Shown one piece after another: positions 53,420-64,000 of a stretch of DNA of 64,000 nt. Every line of letters starts with the position of its first letter. Positions within the stretch are counted from its first letter, which is position 1. Source of the stretch: Trachythela sp. YZ-2020 (Eukaryota; Cnidaria; Anthozoa; Malacalcyonacea; Clavulariidae); assembly GCA_016169945.1 (NCBI GenBank), contig JADLSH010000395.1, forward strand, positions 2,768,501 through 2,832,500, in the 5' to 3' direction. The notes beneath the pieces are model-generated. The model did no database searches and was not told the origin of the DNA. It was given only the letters and a program-made list of their open reading frames with translations. The position numbers were made by a program, and so were the translations under genes.

Positions 53420-56000
53420 CGTACCGTGCGACGTGGCACAAAATAGATGAAAGAGTTTCTGAGTTTAGCCTGGAGGCTGGAATGCGGAAAAAGTATCAAG
53501 ATAACAGGATACCACGCTTTCAAGTGTGTGCCCTGTTTCAGAAAGTGTTTAATTTCATTTTACGCAGCTTGAGGTTAAATCTCCTTCGGCAATGTAATTA
53601 AATTTCTATGTTCTTTGATGTTTAGACCGTTCAAACCACACAGTCCAACACAGTCCATCATATTTGTCCAAAACTGTCGGACGATGTTGGTTGCAAATTT
53701 GAATCAAATCAAACCTGATCCATCACCAGCCAACATAAAATTATAGTGTTCCAGCAGACCCAACAACGTTGCATCCAACAATTAATGTAGAATCGTGTTA
53801 GACTGATTTGAACGGGCCTTAAAGAATAGAATACACCTTCAGTTGTACGCTTGTTCAGAAAGAAGCGGCCTTTTTAATGATAGATAATTAACAATTCAAA
53901 CGTATATGCTAGCATGTTATATATCATTTGAAGCTTACACGATCCTAAAAACGAATATCATGGCTAAATATTACAAGCAGGTATACATACGAAACATCAT
54001 AAATTGTCTGAACCTATTTATTCTTAGGCATGTGGCATTTAATCTTCGTCTTGAGAAAAATATTAAAGAATGCTTCGTTTCAGGAAGGGCTCAACATAGG
54101 GAAAAAGCATACATCATCTTTTTTCTAAAAGTCAAACATTCACAAAATTAGACAAAGGCCAGATGCCTACGATGCCTATAATGAATACCTATTTGAAACA
54201 TTTAGCGTTTTCAGCATGTTATAAGCTTTAAAATGATATATAACTAGCACATAATTGAATTATCTATAATTTAAAAGGGCGCTTCTTTCACTAGTGCATG
54301 ATATAGCTTGTACCAGCATTTAGAGAAAATGGATGAAGTTTATATGGTCGTTAATAATTGTGCTATTTTGTAGAAAACGCCGCGCTTATTTATTTGGCAA
54401 AGCGTTTTCGATTAGTAGCACATGCAACTCTTAGGCTTTCAATAAGTCTTCTTTTTCTGTACATGCAGTGGACCAAAAATCGCCGAAATAGACTGCAAAT
54501 AGTCTTCTGTTTCCTTTTTGACATAGCAGCTAACCACATATGTTACAAACTTACAATTCCCAGAAAGCCTGTTTGCATGTTTGCAGTTTCTTTATTATTC
54601 CATTAGGTTACACTATCAGTGACCATTTTAAGGACCAAATGCCAAATTATGTCCATTATTAATGAAACTTTCTCGAAGACTTTTCAAATAAAACTATAAA
54701 GTTTACGTTAGGCTAGTAGGCTCAAATCTCGAACGTGCGGTGCCAGTGTAGGTTAGCGTCTACACAATAAGCTTCGGGTCTTTAGGATCATCTACCTGAA
54801 AATTAAAATACAACTTAACAAGAACTTGGAAAATTGTGTATTTTTCCGTAACTCGTTTACATCTTTCAAACGTCGGGGGTTAACTCGAGTAACAAAACGG
54901 TTCCTTTGTTCGAGTTCAGCCCCTATTTTTCTGGGGGCTTAAATCGAACTATCTAAACTGTGTTATCTAATTTGAGTTAAGCCCTCGAAGAAAATGGCAT
55001 GGTTTGGGCGTGGTCGGGGCTTAACTCGAAGGGGCTAACTCGAAGATTTGCTACCCCATATTTATTAATTTAAGCCTCGCGGCTTGTTTGTACAACCTTT
55101 AGGATTAACACCCACGCATACCCCCCGTTGGTTTTGATGCCAAAGCCATTATCATTAGCAATTACGCCCATTCGAAATATTTCTATTTGGAGATAATCGC
55201 TACCACTGACAAATTTTGTTCCTTTTTTGCAATAATTGTATATTTTCGGAAGATATTTCGCTCTCTTGATACAATGGTAGAATACGACCATAATTTGTTC
55301 TTTTAGGTAAAAATAAATAAATTGTTTTTTGTTTAAAACACCATGTTTATCTATTTGGCAAGAAACGTCGCTCGAGACGTCGATATTTTTTCAATCGTTA
55401 TATTACAATTAACTATCTACATATATCACGCGTATATAGATGGAGAGTTTAAGCTTTACGTTCACACGGTAAACGTCAGGCAAATAAATATATTCGGAGA
55501 TAAATATATAAATATATAAAATAAATAGAAATATTAGTAACAATAATAGTAATTGTGGCTAGTTCACCTAATACTTCAAAATTGTAAAAGATTGACTATT
55601 TGACTTGACCATTTGAAAATATGAAAGGAAAGAAAATTCTCCAAAAAAAACGTGAAGCTTAAACGTAACTGCCCGGGGACGAAAATTAACTGCCCGAGAC
55701 AACCTAAGCTGAAATTTTAACTGCCCGGGACAAAAATACTTACACTGAACTAAGGCTATAGAAAAATGAGTACGATATAACTAAGTCCCCCTGCATTAAA
55801 AATGAATTCATTCCAGCAGTGAAACAATGAAAGGCGAAACAGCAACATTAATGTCCAATTGTAAAATTTTTCAATTGTAAAATTATTGCTGCCGAAGGCA
55901 GCACACTATTCTTGACATGCTAAGGTTTCTCCAGAGTTCACTTGCCCCAGTCTTTTACGCCGACCTATGTATAGTCGAGATCGAGATCTTGCGTCTGTCA
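53420..56000. other. Intergenic region with scattered repeats, no gene recognised
   Basis: 53,624-53,825 has inverted ends (CCGTTCAAA versus TTTGAACGGGCC) and may be a small foldback element. 54,295-54,345 repeats at 61,708-61,755. 54,870-55,060 has several TTAACTCGA motifs. 55,100-55,330 is an inverted relative of 61,840-61,995 and its edge resembles the SWIM/YqaJ element terminus. Three AACTGCCCG motifs lie at 55,660-55,730. Confidence 0.5.
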
Positions 56001-56077
56001 GTTGTCGGAATTCCGGGCAGAAAGTCGAGCTCAAGGAGAATTTTTAAAATGGGGGGAGAGGGCGAGAAAATATTGTA

Positions 56078-56521
56078 TTGCGCGCGCATGTTTTGTTCCA
56101 TGTGATCTGCAAGTTCAGAACTCTCAAGATTTTACAAGATTTTATTCTGGATTTCTGGCAAAATATACAAACATTTCCCGAAGAAACACAGGTAAGTATG
56201 GCTTTATTTCTTTCTGCCGATATTCATCAAGGCGATGAACTGTTTACTGTTCATTCTAGAGGAAAGCAATGTGCTTTTATGAGTTTATCGGCGCTTCTTT
56301 CAGCACGAAATATTCCATTGTCCGCGTGGTCTAAAACAACATTTAATAATGTCTTAATACAAGGAGACAAAATGTATTTAAAAGCTCTGAGTAATGGCTT
56401 ATTAGTCCTAGATCCTGGTGTAGAATATTTGTCTATAGATAACTTACCAACCATAGTTAGTGTTTATAATTCATGTACGATGACAAATAATATTAAATAT
56501 CTACCCGTAGAGGTTAATTAA
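56078..56521 (+). CDS. Fragment resembling C76/tegument-type cysteine peptidase domain
   Basis: 147 codons. The informative part is GDELFTVHSRGKQCAFMSLS (56,233-56,292), where QC is the expected nucleophile context, then a Trp and GDKMYLKALSNGLLVLD. This fits the start of a deubiquitinase-like fold seen in large mobile-element proteins and herpesvirus tegument proteins. The C-terminal catalytic His/Asp part is missing. No other domain flanks it, so it is a fragment of an element or a lone exon. A CAG|GTAAGT sequence at 56,190 would allow splicing inside the frame. Confidence 0.4.
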   Translation: MRAHVLFHVICKFRTLKILQDFILDFWQNIQTFPEETQVSMALFLSADIHQGDELFTVHSRGKQCAFMSLSALLSARNIPLSAWSKTTFNNVLIQGDKMYLKALSNGLLVLDPGVEYLSIDNLPTIVSVYNSCTMTNNIKYLPVEVN

Positions 56522-56537
56522 TTCATGTACGATGATA

Positions 56538-57350
56538 ATTCCATCTCATTAGGCCCTTAAGATGATGTAATATATCCATATTTTTTGTAAGTTTGTCACA
56601 ACCATAACAAGTAAATATACCATAATTTATCGACCAAATTTGGTTTTAATTTTCTGCCTCAACAGGCGGATGAATGTTACTTTGTCCACAACTGGCCCTG
56701 CCACAATGGGCAGATCAATAATATTTTGTGCCTCAACGGGCTCAAACATGCTTTCTTACAAGATATGTCATATGTCGGTCTGTGATCGACACAGTTAATA
56801 TATCGCCTGTGCCCCATCTATGACGGTAACAAATAGTGATCTAGCTGTAGTCATAGAGCCTGTACCTGTGATCGTAGCAATCATTGCCTTGGAATTCTTC
56901 AGGGTTGTGACTATTTAGGCTTGGAATTCTTCAGGGGTTGAGTAAAAAAATTGCATTCTTGCAGGTTTCAGGGGTAATAGCTGTAAGACAGGAATTCTTC
57001 AGGGGTAGGTGTTGTAAATACAAAATTCCTCAGGTGGGCTGTTGAAAGTCAGGAATTCTTCAGGGTTATAGAAAAAACCCTGTCCTCGATAGAGGGGGGG
57101 GGGTTACAGATTTTAAATGGAATAGCTCATTGTGATAGAACCTGTGGAGCGTGTTGAGGCACAAAATATTATTGATCTGCCCATTGTGGCAGAGCCAGTT
57201 GTGGCACAAAGTAACATTGACTGCCTGTTGCGGCAGAAAATGAAAACCAAATTTGGTTGATAAATTATGTTATATTTACTTGAAAAAAATGGTTGTTACA
57301 AACTTACAAAATAATATGGATATATTACATCATCTGTAATGGGATGGAAT
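56538..57350. mobile_element. MITE-like element with ~210-bp inverted arms
   Basis: 56,538-56,755 is the imperfect reverse complement of 57,135-57,350. The loop holds about six irregular copies of GGAATTCTTCAGGG (56,890-57,065). No ORF and no clear target duplication. Confidence 0.7.
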
Positions 57351-57513
57351 CTGCGATATAAAGAATTAAATATTTCCAACATATGTCATGTGGATCCCTG
57401 CTCACAGTTGTTTTGGAGAGATATACTATTATGTTGGTTTGCTGTATAATATCATTATTAACAATTTTCCTCGTTTCTGATTGGCTAAGAACATCAAAAT
57501 TTTCTCTTAATTC

Positions 57514-57581
57514 TTTTTACTATGGGTATTTGGGAGAAAATACCACATGTGGTATTTTCTCCCAAATACCCCTAGTAAAAA
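57514..57581. repeat. Perfect 48-bp palindrome within a longer hairpin
   Basis: Arms of 24 bp (57,524-57,547 and 57,548-57,571) are exact reverse complements with no loop, extending imperfectly to about 33 bp. Confidence 0.92.
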
Positions 57582-57649
57582 TTGAGCAACGTCAATTGAG
57601 TAAAATTGGGTAAAAATTGAGTAAAAATTGTTAATAATAATATTAATAC

Positions 57650-57805
57650 GAAATAGCACTTGTTCTCGAAGTATTAATGAAAAATTGCACTTGTGTTTGG
57701 CGAAATATTCGTAATACCGCTCGTGCTTCGCACTCGCGGTATTACGAATATTTCGCCAAACACGCGTGCAATTTTTCATTAATACTTCTCGAACCGTGCT
57801 ATTTC
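57650..57805. repeat. ~70-bp-arm palindrome
   Basis: 57,650-57,720 pairs with 57,736-57,805 at high identity across a 15-bp spacer. Confidence 0.9.
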
Positions 57806-57810
57806 CTATA

Positions 57811-58889
57811 CTAATCATGTATTTTGACAATTCACTGGACAGTACAGATGAACACTGATGGAAGCTAAATGCTAAATAAATATGAAATGAAATATCTACA
57901 GATTGGGAACAAAGACTGTTGTGACATGTTTGTTTAGCATGTTTACTTCTTATATATTATTATTTACAATAATCACAGCTATACATACAGTGTGCCATTA
58001 GCAATATAAATACGTTCAATATTACTAATTGGTCGAGGAATTTTGCATGCAGTTTGGGCGTCAAGGCAGCACTTTCCTTACGATAGTAACTACTAGTATA
58101 ATTGTATAAAATATGAAGCTTCTCTTTGGCAAATTATATACGTGGTGATCTTCTCACAAAAACCGAGTCATTTGTATACATTGCAAAATATTCTATGCCC
58201 GCGGTTAGTCTATGCCTGCACTCCTAAGCAGTTTATCTAACAATTTCAAGGCCGATAAAATGTCTATTATCGAATGTCTATTTGCGCATTTCCAAAGTTC
58301 TGGAGAGAGAGACAATTCCGTCTAACAGCAATTCTGTCTAAGCACCGAGTTGTTGTGAATAAGTGCGGCGGTTATTCGAGGGCGGCGCTTTTTAATATTT
58401 TTTCCCACGAAAACAGGGTAGTTTACATTTGATGGATAATGGCAACAAAAGTCAAGTCTGCATTTTTGACAGAAATATCTCGTGACACAGTTTGACTCTA
58501 CCAAAAACACACACCATGCAGGTTCTCTCCTGTAGCAACACTGAACCAATAAGGGACTGCCCTTACTACAACTGCAAAACCAAGTAGAATGGTTTAGGAC
58601 TGATAAAGCTTTCCAGAATAAATAAGTTAGTTTGGCATAGTTTTCCTCCTGTAGTAGCACGGGACAAATAAGGGTGACCGGTCTTACTGGACCTCCAAGG
58701 ACTGAACAGTTTAGAACTGGTTAAGAGCTGTCCAGTATCAATAAGTTTAGAACTGCATAGTAAAGTTATACAGGATAAATAAGGTTATAGTTTAGCAGGT
58801 TTCCTCATGTAGTTCTAATGTACCACAGACCACTGGACCTCTTGAGAGAACAGTCTACAACTGATAAGGCTATCCCATATAAATTATTT
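57811..58889. other. Non-coding stretch
   Basis: 58,405-58,460 repeats at 62,098-62,150. Degenerate repeats of GTAG...ACTGG type at 58,525-58,860. No gene recognised. Confidence 0.5.
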
Positions 58890-59800
58890 AGCACACTATT
58901 CTTGACACTGCTTTCATTTCTCCAGAGTCCACTCGTGCATACTTAGCCTTTTGCGCGATCTATATATCCTTGCGAACTACCGACCATAAGATGTCCACTC
59001 CATTTAGCTTAAAATTCCAATTAACAAACGTAATAAACGGAGACAGAAGACGGAAATTGTACGGCGCGCGTTATGTTATACAAGTAAAAAACAACGTATA
59101 CGGCGCGAAATAGCACAATAACTGCCCGGCAGTCATTTTCCCGATTTATATATTGGGAGCGTCGAGTTCGAGGCTCCTTGCGATAACAACTCCTAGTTTA
59201 GTTGAGTCATTCAGTAGCTGGTGTACTGCCATCATGGGTGCAAGAGCCTGCATGGGCCGGAACGAGGTTGTGAAAGCGGAAGCAACAAAACATGCAAAAG
59301 TGCGCCAGTGTCAAAGTGGCAGTGTTTATAAAAATTGTTAATTTTCTAGTAAGGCCAAGACATAGTTACATGCAGTCACAGATGAAAGGTAATCTTTAAT
59401 ATGTGCCTGTGGCCAAACATTGATTTTGATTATATAAAGGTAAGAATATTTTCAATTTTTTCCATACCTTGAACAGAAAACAAGCTTCGAACTTAACTCG
59501 ACTGTAATAATTGGTTTCTAATATTTATATTAGACTATACAGTTCGTTAGTACACATATTTAAATACAGGTTACCTAAATATGCATTAGAGAAACATTTT
59601 AGCATGCAGCCTTTGACAATTTATTATACGAATCCCTTTATACTCGTTAATCTTTATAGTTTTAGTTAGAATTTCGTATATTTTCGTAGCAGGCATAATC
59701 ATAATTTTTTATATTTTTGTAATTGACTCTGAAAACTTCCCTTTCTGCCCTGGCTTTGGCGCGAGTTCAATGAAGTATTGTGTTTATTGTGTTGCATTGT
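58890..59800. repeat. Duplicated block, copy 1
   Basis: Matches 62,180-62,790 and 63,540-63,590 in the same order with many small indels. The start also matches 55,905-55,960. Short ORFs here (for example 59,153-59,338) do not stay open in the other copy. Confidence 0.7.
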
Positions 59801-62179
59801 ATTGATAATTGTATAATTTTATTATAACTAAACTACTGAAATTGCAAGCTTGTGGGGGTGTACAGTCGTACTGTCTGCAGGAATTCAAATTTGTTTTTTC
59901 GTGTAGATAACTATCTACAAAAGAGCTCTTTATTCATAGGATACATAGGACATATTTTCGTGTTCTATTTTAGGGATTAATATATTTCCTCTGACTGTAG
60001 ACATATACCACACACGTTTTCCTTACGCAGGTAAATTGGATAAACATTTCATCTAGATAAGATGAAGTACTAATGTACCAATAGGACTAAATTTTCGTGA
60101 CATATGGCAGGTCGACTTAATTTAGCACTTTATTTGTCCTGTTGTCTGTGCCTTCAATCGTTAATTGTAAAATTAATATTAAAAAAAGTAAATGTTTTAA
60201 AATCATCCTGAAAGACAGTTTTCGTATTAATCCTGTCGCTGCAGAGAAGAACAAAAATTCGTCACAAAAATATTTCTTGCACTTAAGTTGGATAAAACTC
60301 GCTACCGATACCCGTTGGCCGTTGACTCGATAGCTCAATGGGTAGAGAGGCGGTCTAGAAACCCGAATATGCGAGTTCGAAGCCGTTTTACTTTAGTCGA
60401 GTCAGTTAAAGCAATGTTACATGAGGCAATTTTGTCTGAAACTTGCAACGAGCCATGTTATGCAGTCGTAGAATTAAGTAATCACAGAAAACGGGTGAGC
60501 ACGACCCATGCATGTTTCACTTTTCAAATATTTTTCATTCGCATTTCTTTGTTACCTTTTGGGTCGTCGGAGTAAAATGTCGAATATGTTCACAATTTCT
60601 GTGCAAATACCTTTTGCATAACATCGGTTTGTGTAAGAAATTGTCTTATGCCATGGCCTTTACTTTAGGAGCGATTGTGCACTGCCGTGAATTTTCATGG
60701 GTGCGCACAAGGCTCTGAACTGATAGCGGACGCAACAAAACAAAAGTGTTTTCATGCAAAAGGCCATAATTGACCAAATAATATTAAGTCTTATTTACCC
60801 ATGCCTTGTTCCATTCTATGCTTAGATTATTAAAACAGTGGTATAACTAGGCATGTGGGTTATCTCAAAATGTGAATTGTGTAAAAATCACTGGGATAAA
60901 TGCGTTAGATGATTATGATTTATGTCTATTAGCATTAGGGTATTTTGGGTAGTTCAAATCGTTCGTTGCATGGTCCGGCTTTCTTCTTGCTCATAAGCTC
61001 TCTAATACTAGATTAAAATAATCAATCTATTGAATAGATTAAAATGCTATCGATGATTTTGGTAACTCAATTAAAGTATACCAATAAATATATATTAAAC
61101 TTTTCAAGTTTTCGATCATTTCAAATCGTTAGTAAGCGTTTCTTTTTGCTTCTATAAACTCCCAAATGTAGTAAAATGTTAAATAGATATTGCATTGCTA
61201 GGTAGTGTTAAACTGCTATTGAGCTTCGATGACAATATTTTACTAATCAATTAGAGTATCAAGTCTGCTACAAGCAAGTCTGCTACAGGGGTAGGTTTTC
61301 TGAGTTAAGTTTTCCTGATCAGAAAGTCGTCAGTATCAGTTCCTATTTAACTGCATGATCATACTTTTCCAGAATTACTGGAGCGTACTATTGTTGTACA
61401 TGCATGCATGCTTAGCCGCAACTTCATTCTTTTGAACACAGACAGAATCTTTAAACAATATTGCATAAGACAGAATAAAATTCAAAAGAAATTAAACAAA
61501 GAAGTTGAGGCTATGCGTGTGGTATGGTACAGTAATTCTGCAAATATACGTTATGTCTGCAGCATCTTGGGTAATTGTTGCAACTGCACTGGAGTAAGTT
61601 GCTTCCCAAAACAAATTTATCCTGATTTTGGCTTAGTATCTATTCTCCTAAATAAATCTATTTAACAAACTTGCAAGTTAGAAATTAGTTATGCAAGTGT
61701 GTATGTTGTGCATGATATAGCTTCAACCAGTATTTAGAGAAAATCGATTAAATGTGAGACGTTTCAAAATGCGGGGGGGAGGATCTCCAGAGAAACGTCC
61801 ATATGACGTTTCCCTTACGGATCGAAAGCTTTATTGTCGTGATGTTTTGAACAAACCAAAACAATTATATTTATTTTTACCATGCAAACCTAAAAGGAAC
61901 AAATTATGGTCGTATTTTACCATTGTATCAAAACAACGCAATATTTTCATGTGTCAGTGGTAGCGATTATCTTCAAATAGAAATATTTCGAATGTTCGGT
62001 ACTTTAAAGTAATTTCAGCTTGGGCTAATTACTTAATTTCTACGTCATGTGTTTTTTTATGATAATGTGTAATAAAACCATTACTATGGCCAATTGCCCA
62101 CGAAAGGGTAGTTTACTTTTGATGGATAATGGCAACATAATACAAATTATTTAAGTCTTAATTGCTGCCGTGCACAGCG
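59801..62179. other. Intergenic region, no gene recognised
   Basis: A+T-rich. Holds the tRNA-like element at 60.3 kb and a sequence at 61,840-61,995 that is the inverted relative of 55,140-55,330. ORFs at 61,408-61,665 and 61,754-61,963 show no domain. Confidence 0.5.
60322..60392 (+). repeat. tRNA-like sequence (pseudo-tRNA or SINE head)
   Basis: TAGCTCAATGGGTAGAG (A box) and GCGAGTTCGAAGCC (B box) at tRNA spacing. The acceptor ends do not pair well and the anticodon arm is irregular, so not a functional tRNA. Confidence 0.5.
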
Positions 62180-62800
62180 AGGTACGGAGGTAGCACAGCA
62201 AGGTAGCGTTATGATATGATACAAGTAAATGAAAAAACACGAAATAGCCCAATGACTGCCCAATCATTTTCCCGATTTATATATTGGGAGCGTCGAGTTC
62301 GACGCAGCACTTTTCTTTGCGATAGTAACTCCTAGTTTAGTTGAAGGTTGTAAGAGCCTGGACCGAAACGAGGTTGTGAAAGCGGACGCAACAAAACATG
62401 CAAAAGTGCGCCAGTGTCACTGAGTGGCAGTGTTTATAAAAAATGTTCTTGTAAGGTCAAGACACAGTTACATTCAGTCACAGATGAAAGATAATCTTTA
62501 ATCCCTTTAGTGCCTGTGGCCAAACATTGAATTTGATTATATAATTTATAAAGATAAAAATATTTTCAATTTTTTCCATACCATGAACAGAAAACAAGCT
62601 TCGAACTTAACTCGACTATAATAATTGGTTTCTAATAATTTAAATATTAGACTATATACCTAAGTATATAGTTCGTTAGTACACATATTTAAATACAGGT
62701 TACCTAAATATGTATTTGACAATTTATTATACGAATCCCTTGCTCGTTAAGCTTTATCGTTTTAGTTAGAATTTCGTATAACAGGTACAAGCATTAATTC
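62180..62800. repeat. Duplicated block, copy 2
   Basis: See 58,890-59,800. Confidence 0.7.
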
Positions 62801-63276
62801 TTTAATAAGAATATCGAGGTTAGAATTACCTGAAGTAAAGTCGGATTTTGAAATTGGATCAGTGGATCTCAGAACATTTTTTAAGAAATGGTTAGTGGGG
62901 TGGCCATCATCGAAAGGGGACGTAACAGGTAGGTGATGTATTACAGGTGTGGGAAGCTGAAGGGGGTCTGGGGGAGTATTCTTGTATTCTTGAGTCTCTG
63001 TGGCTTGACTTCCTGCATTTTCAGAGACAATTTTTGATATATCCCATCTAAACGGAGCCAGGTTTTGTTGTGAGAATACCATAACTTTCCTCTAAACTCA
63101 GTTTTTTCCCCTTTTTGCTTATATTTTGGACAAAATGGACCGTCACTGGGGGTGCCAAAATAGCTAACTGGGGGGGGGCAACATGGGGGCTGGGGGGGCT
63201 TTGGCCTCTCCAGTACATTAGTTAAAAAAGGTCCTGGTGGATCTGTAGGATAACTGGCTTGTGTAGAATGGTCCAA
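62762..63276 (-). other. Unrecognised minus-strand open frames
   Basis: Two overlapping frames (63,276-62,941 and 63,082-62,762), one Pro-rich. No domain recognised. Could be an exon or chance ORF. Confidence 0.2.
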
Positions 63277-64000
63277 AATGCTAGATTTTGATGCCGATGA
63301 GACAGGATTGCCAGTTAGTTAGAGCCGAAATACCTCGATGTTCGGAAATCCGTGTGTGTAAATGTCGGCATGTTTTGCCTAAATACAATGCGTTACAGCA
63401 TTTACACGTTCACACAGAAAATTTTGTCTGAAAACGTTTTTATACACTTGTCAATAAATTATCTTGGGTAACCATTTTAAAGTAAAGCTTTTTAAATGTT
63501 TCTAGCAAATGTTGAAATATCGAAATAAGAGAGTATAAATAAAACCCTTTCTGCCCTGGCTTTGGCGCGAGTTCAATGAAGTATTGTGTTGTATTCACTG
63601 ATCTAATAATAGACTGGATATAGCTTCTATACCTATGAAAAATGAAGCCAAAATAATCAGCGCAAATCTACTTCCGGTTACCACTTTGCAGCGAAGACAA
63701 TATGGAGTTGTATAGGGAAATGAGTCGGCAAGGCTGGTTTTTCACAATTTTGAGGCATTTCCAAGCGCTGGACTAAACCGTTCGTCTTGTAATGAAAAGA
63801 ACAGGATATTTTCTTACTTTGGGAAAGATAATTTTGTAGATTTCGGTAAAAATCACCGCTAAAGACATTTGACAAGTTGCATACGCGAAGTCCATTTTCG
63901 GCCAAAACTCTCTGCCAAGTGGTCTTTCATGCTGGCATTTTCGCTAAACAAATACTCTGGCTGGATAGAAACTCAATTCGAATGGATTAAACGAAAGGTA
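63277..64000. other. Right edge of window, no gene recognised
   Basis: Contains 63,540-63,590, repeated from 59,740. A short minus-strand frame (63,905-63,678) beginning MAENGLRVCNLSNVF shows no family signature. Confidence 0.4.

Noticed and set aside
60322..60392. Functional tRNA gene
   Set aside because: A and B boxes are present but the acceptor and anticodon arms do not pair properly.

Overview
The window is A+T-rich eukaryotic DNA with spliced genes and densely nested mobile elements. The element mix suggests an invertebrate animal, most likely a cnidarian: Penelope-like elements with hammerhead ribozymes, tandem hammerhead retrozyme repeats, a tyrosine-recombinase (Ngaro/DIRS) retrotransposon with an SGNH hydrolase ORF, CR1/L2-like LINEs, Ty3/Gypsy elements, and TTAGGG-type telomeric repeats inside an intron. 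The organism assignment is inference. No tool or search was run; every call is read from the sequence.

Region 1 (1-9.5 kb). A decayed Penelope fragment on the minus strand is followed by copy A of a ~2.7 kb duplicated segment, a 1.3 kb non-autonomous DNA transposon, and a tandem array of about five units, each with a minus-strand type I hammerhead ribozyme. Next comes a decayed intron-containing gene for a DDE-transposase-like protein (minus strand).

Region 2 (9.5-18.5 kb). That DDE-like gene is split by an 8.2 kb insertion. The insertion is a 5'-truncated Ngaro-type element (SGNH hydrolase, gag, RT/RNase H, tyrosine recombinase, split direct repeats) that itself carries a 2 kb LINE. A 42-bp direct repeat flanks it.

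Region 3 (18.6-42 kb). A Penelope-like element with its own hammerhead motif and a plus-strand retrozyme unit come first. Copy B of the duplicated segment follows, blown apart by nested insertions. Gypsy-1 (minus, 204-bp LTRs, 4-bp target duplication) has one LTR interrupted by a 2.9 kb element with ~450-bp inverted repeats encoding a SWIM/YqaJ-exonuclease protein. Gypsy-2 (plus) lies inside a tRNA-like SINE and is interrupted by LINE-2, which in turn holds a 2.0 kb inverted-repeat element with a perfect 8-bp target duplication.

Region 4 (42-53.4 kb). After another non-autonomous transposon and LINE scraps there is one apparently intact host gene on the minus strand, 45,008-53,362. Six exons with fully compatible splice phases encode a 266-residue secreted precursor: signal peptide, acidic spacers, and two Arg-rich segments each released by a Lys-Arg site and each carrying a C-x-K-G-x-C-x-W motif. 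It resembles a polyprotein precursor of cationic, possibly antimicrobial, peptides and grew by duplication of an acidic+cationic exon pair.

Region 5 (53.4-64 kb). Mostly non-coding repeats, large palindromes and duplications, with a fragment resembling a C76/tegument-type cysteine peptidase and a tRNA-like sequence.
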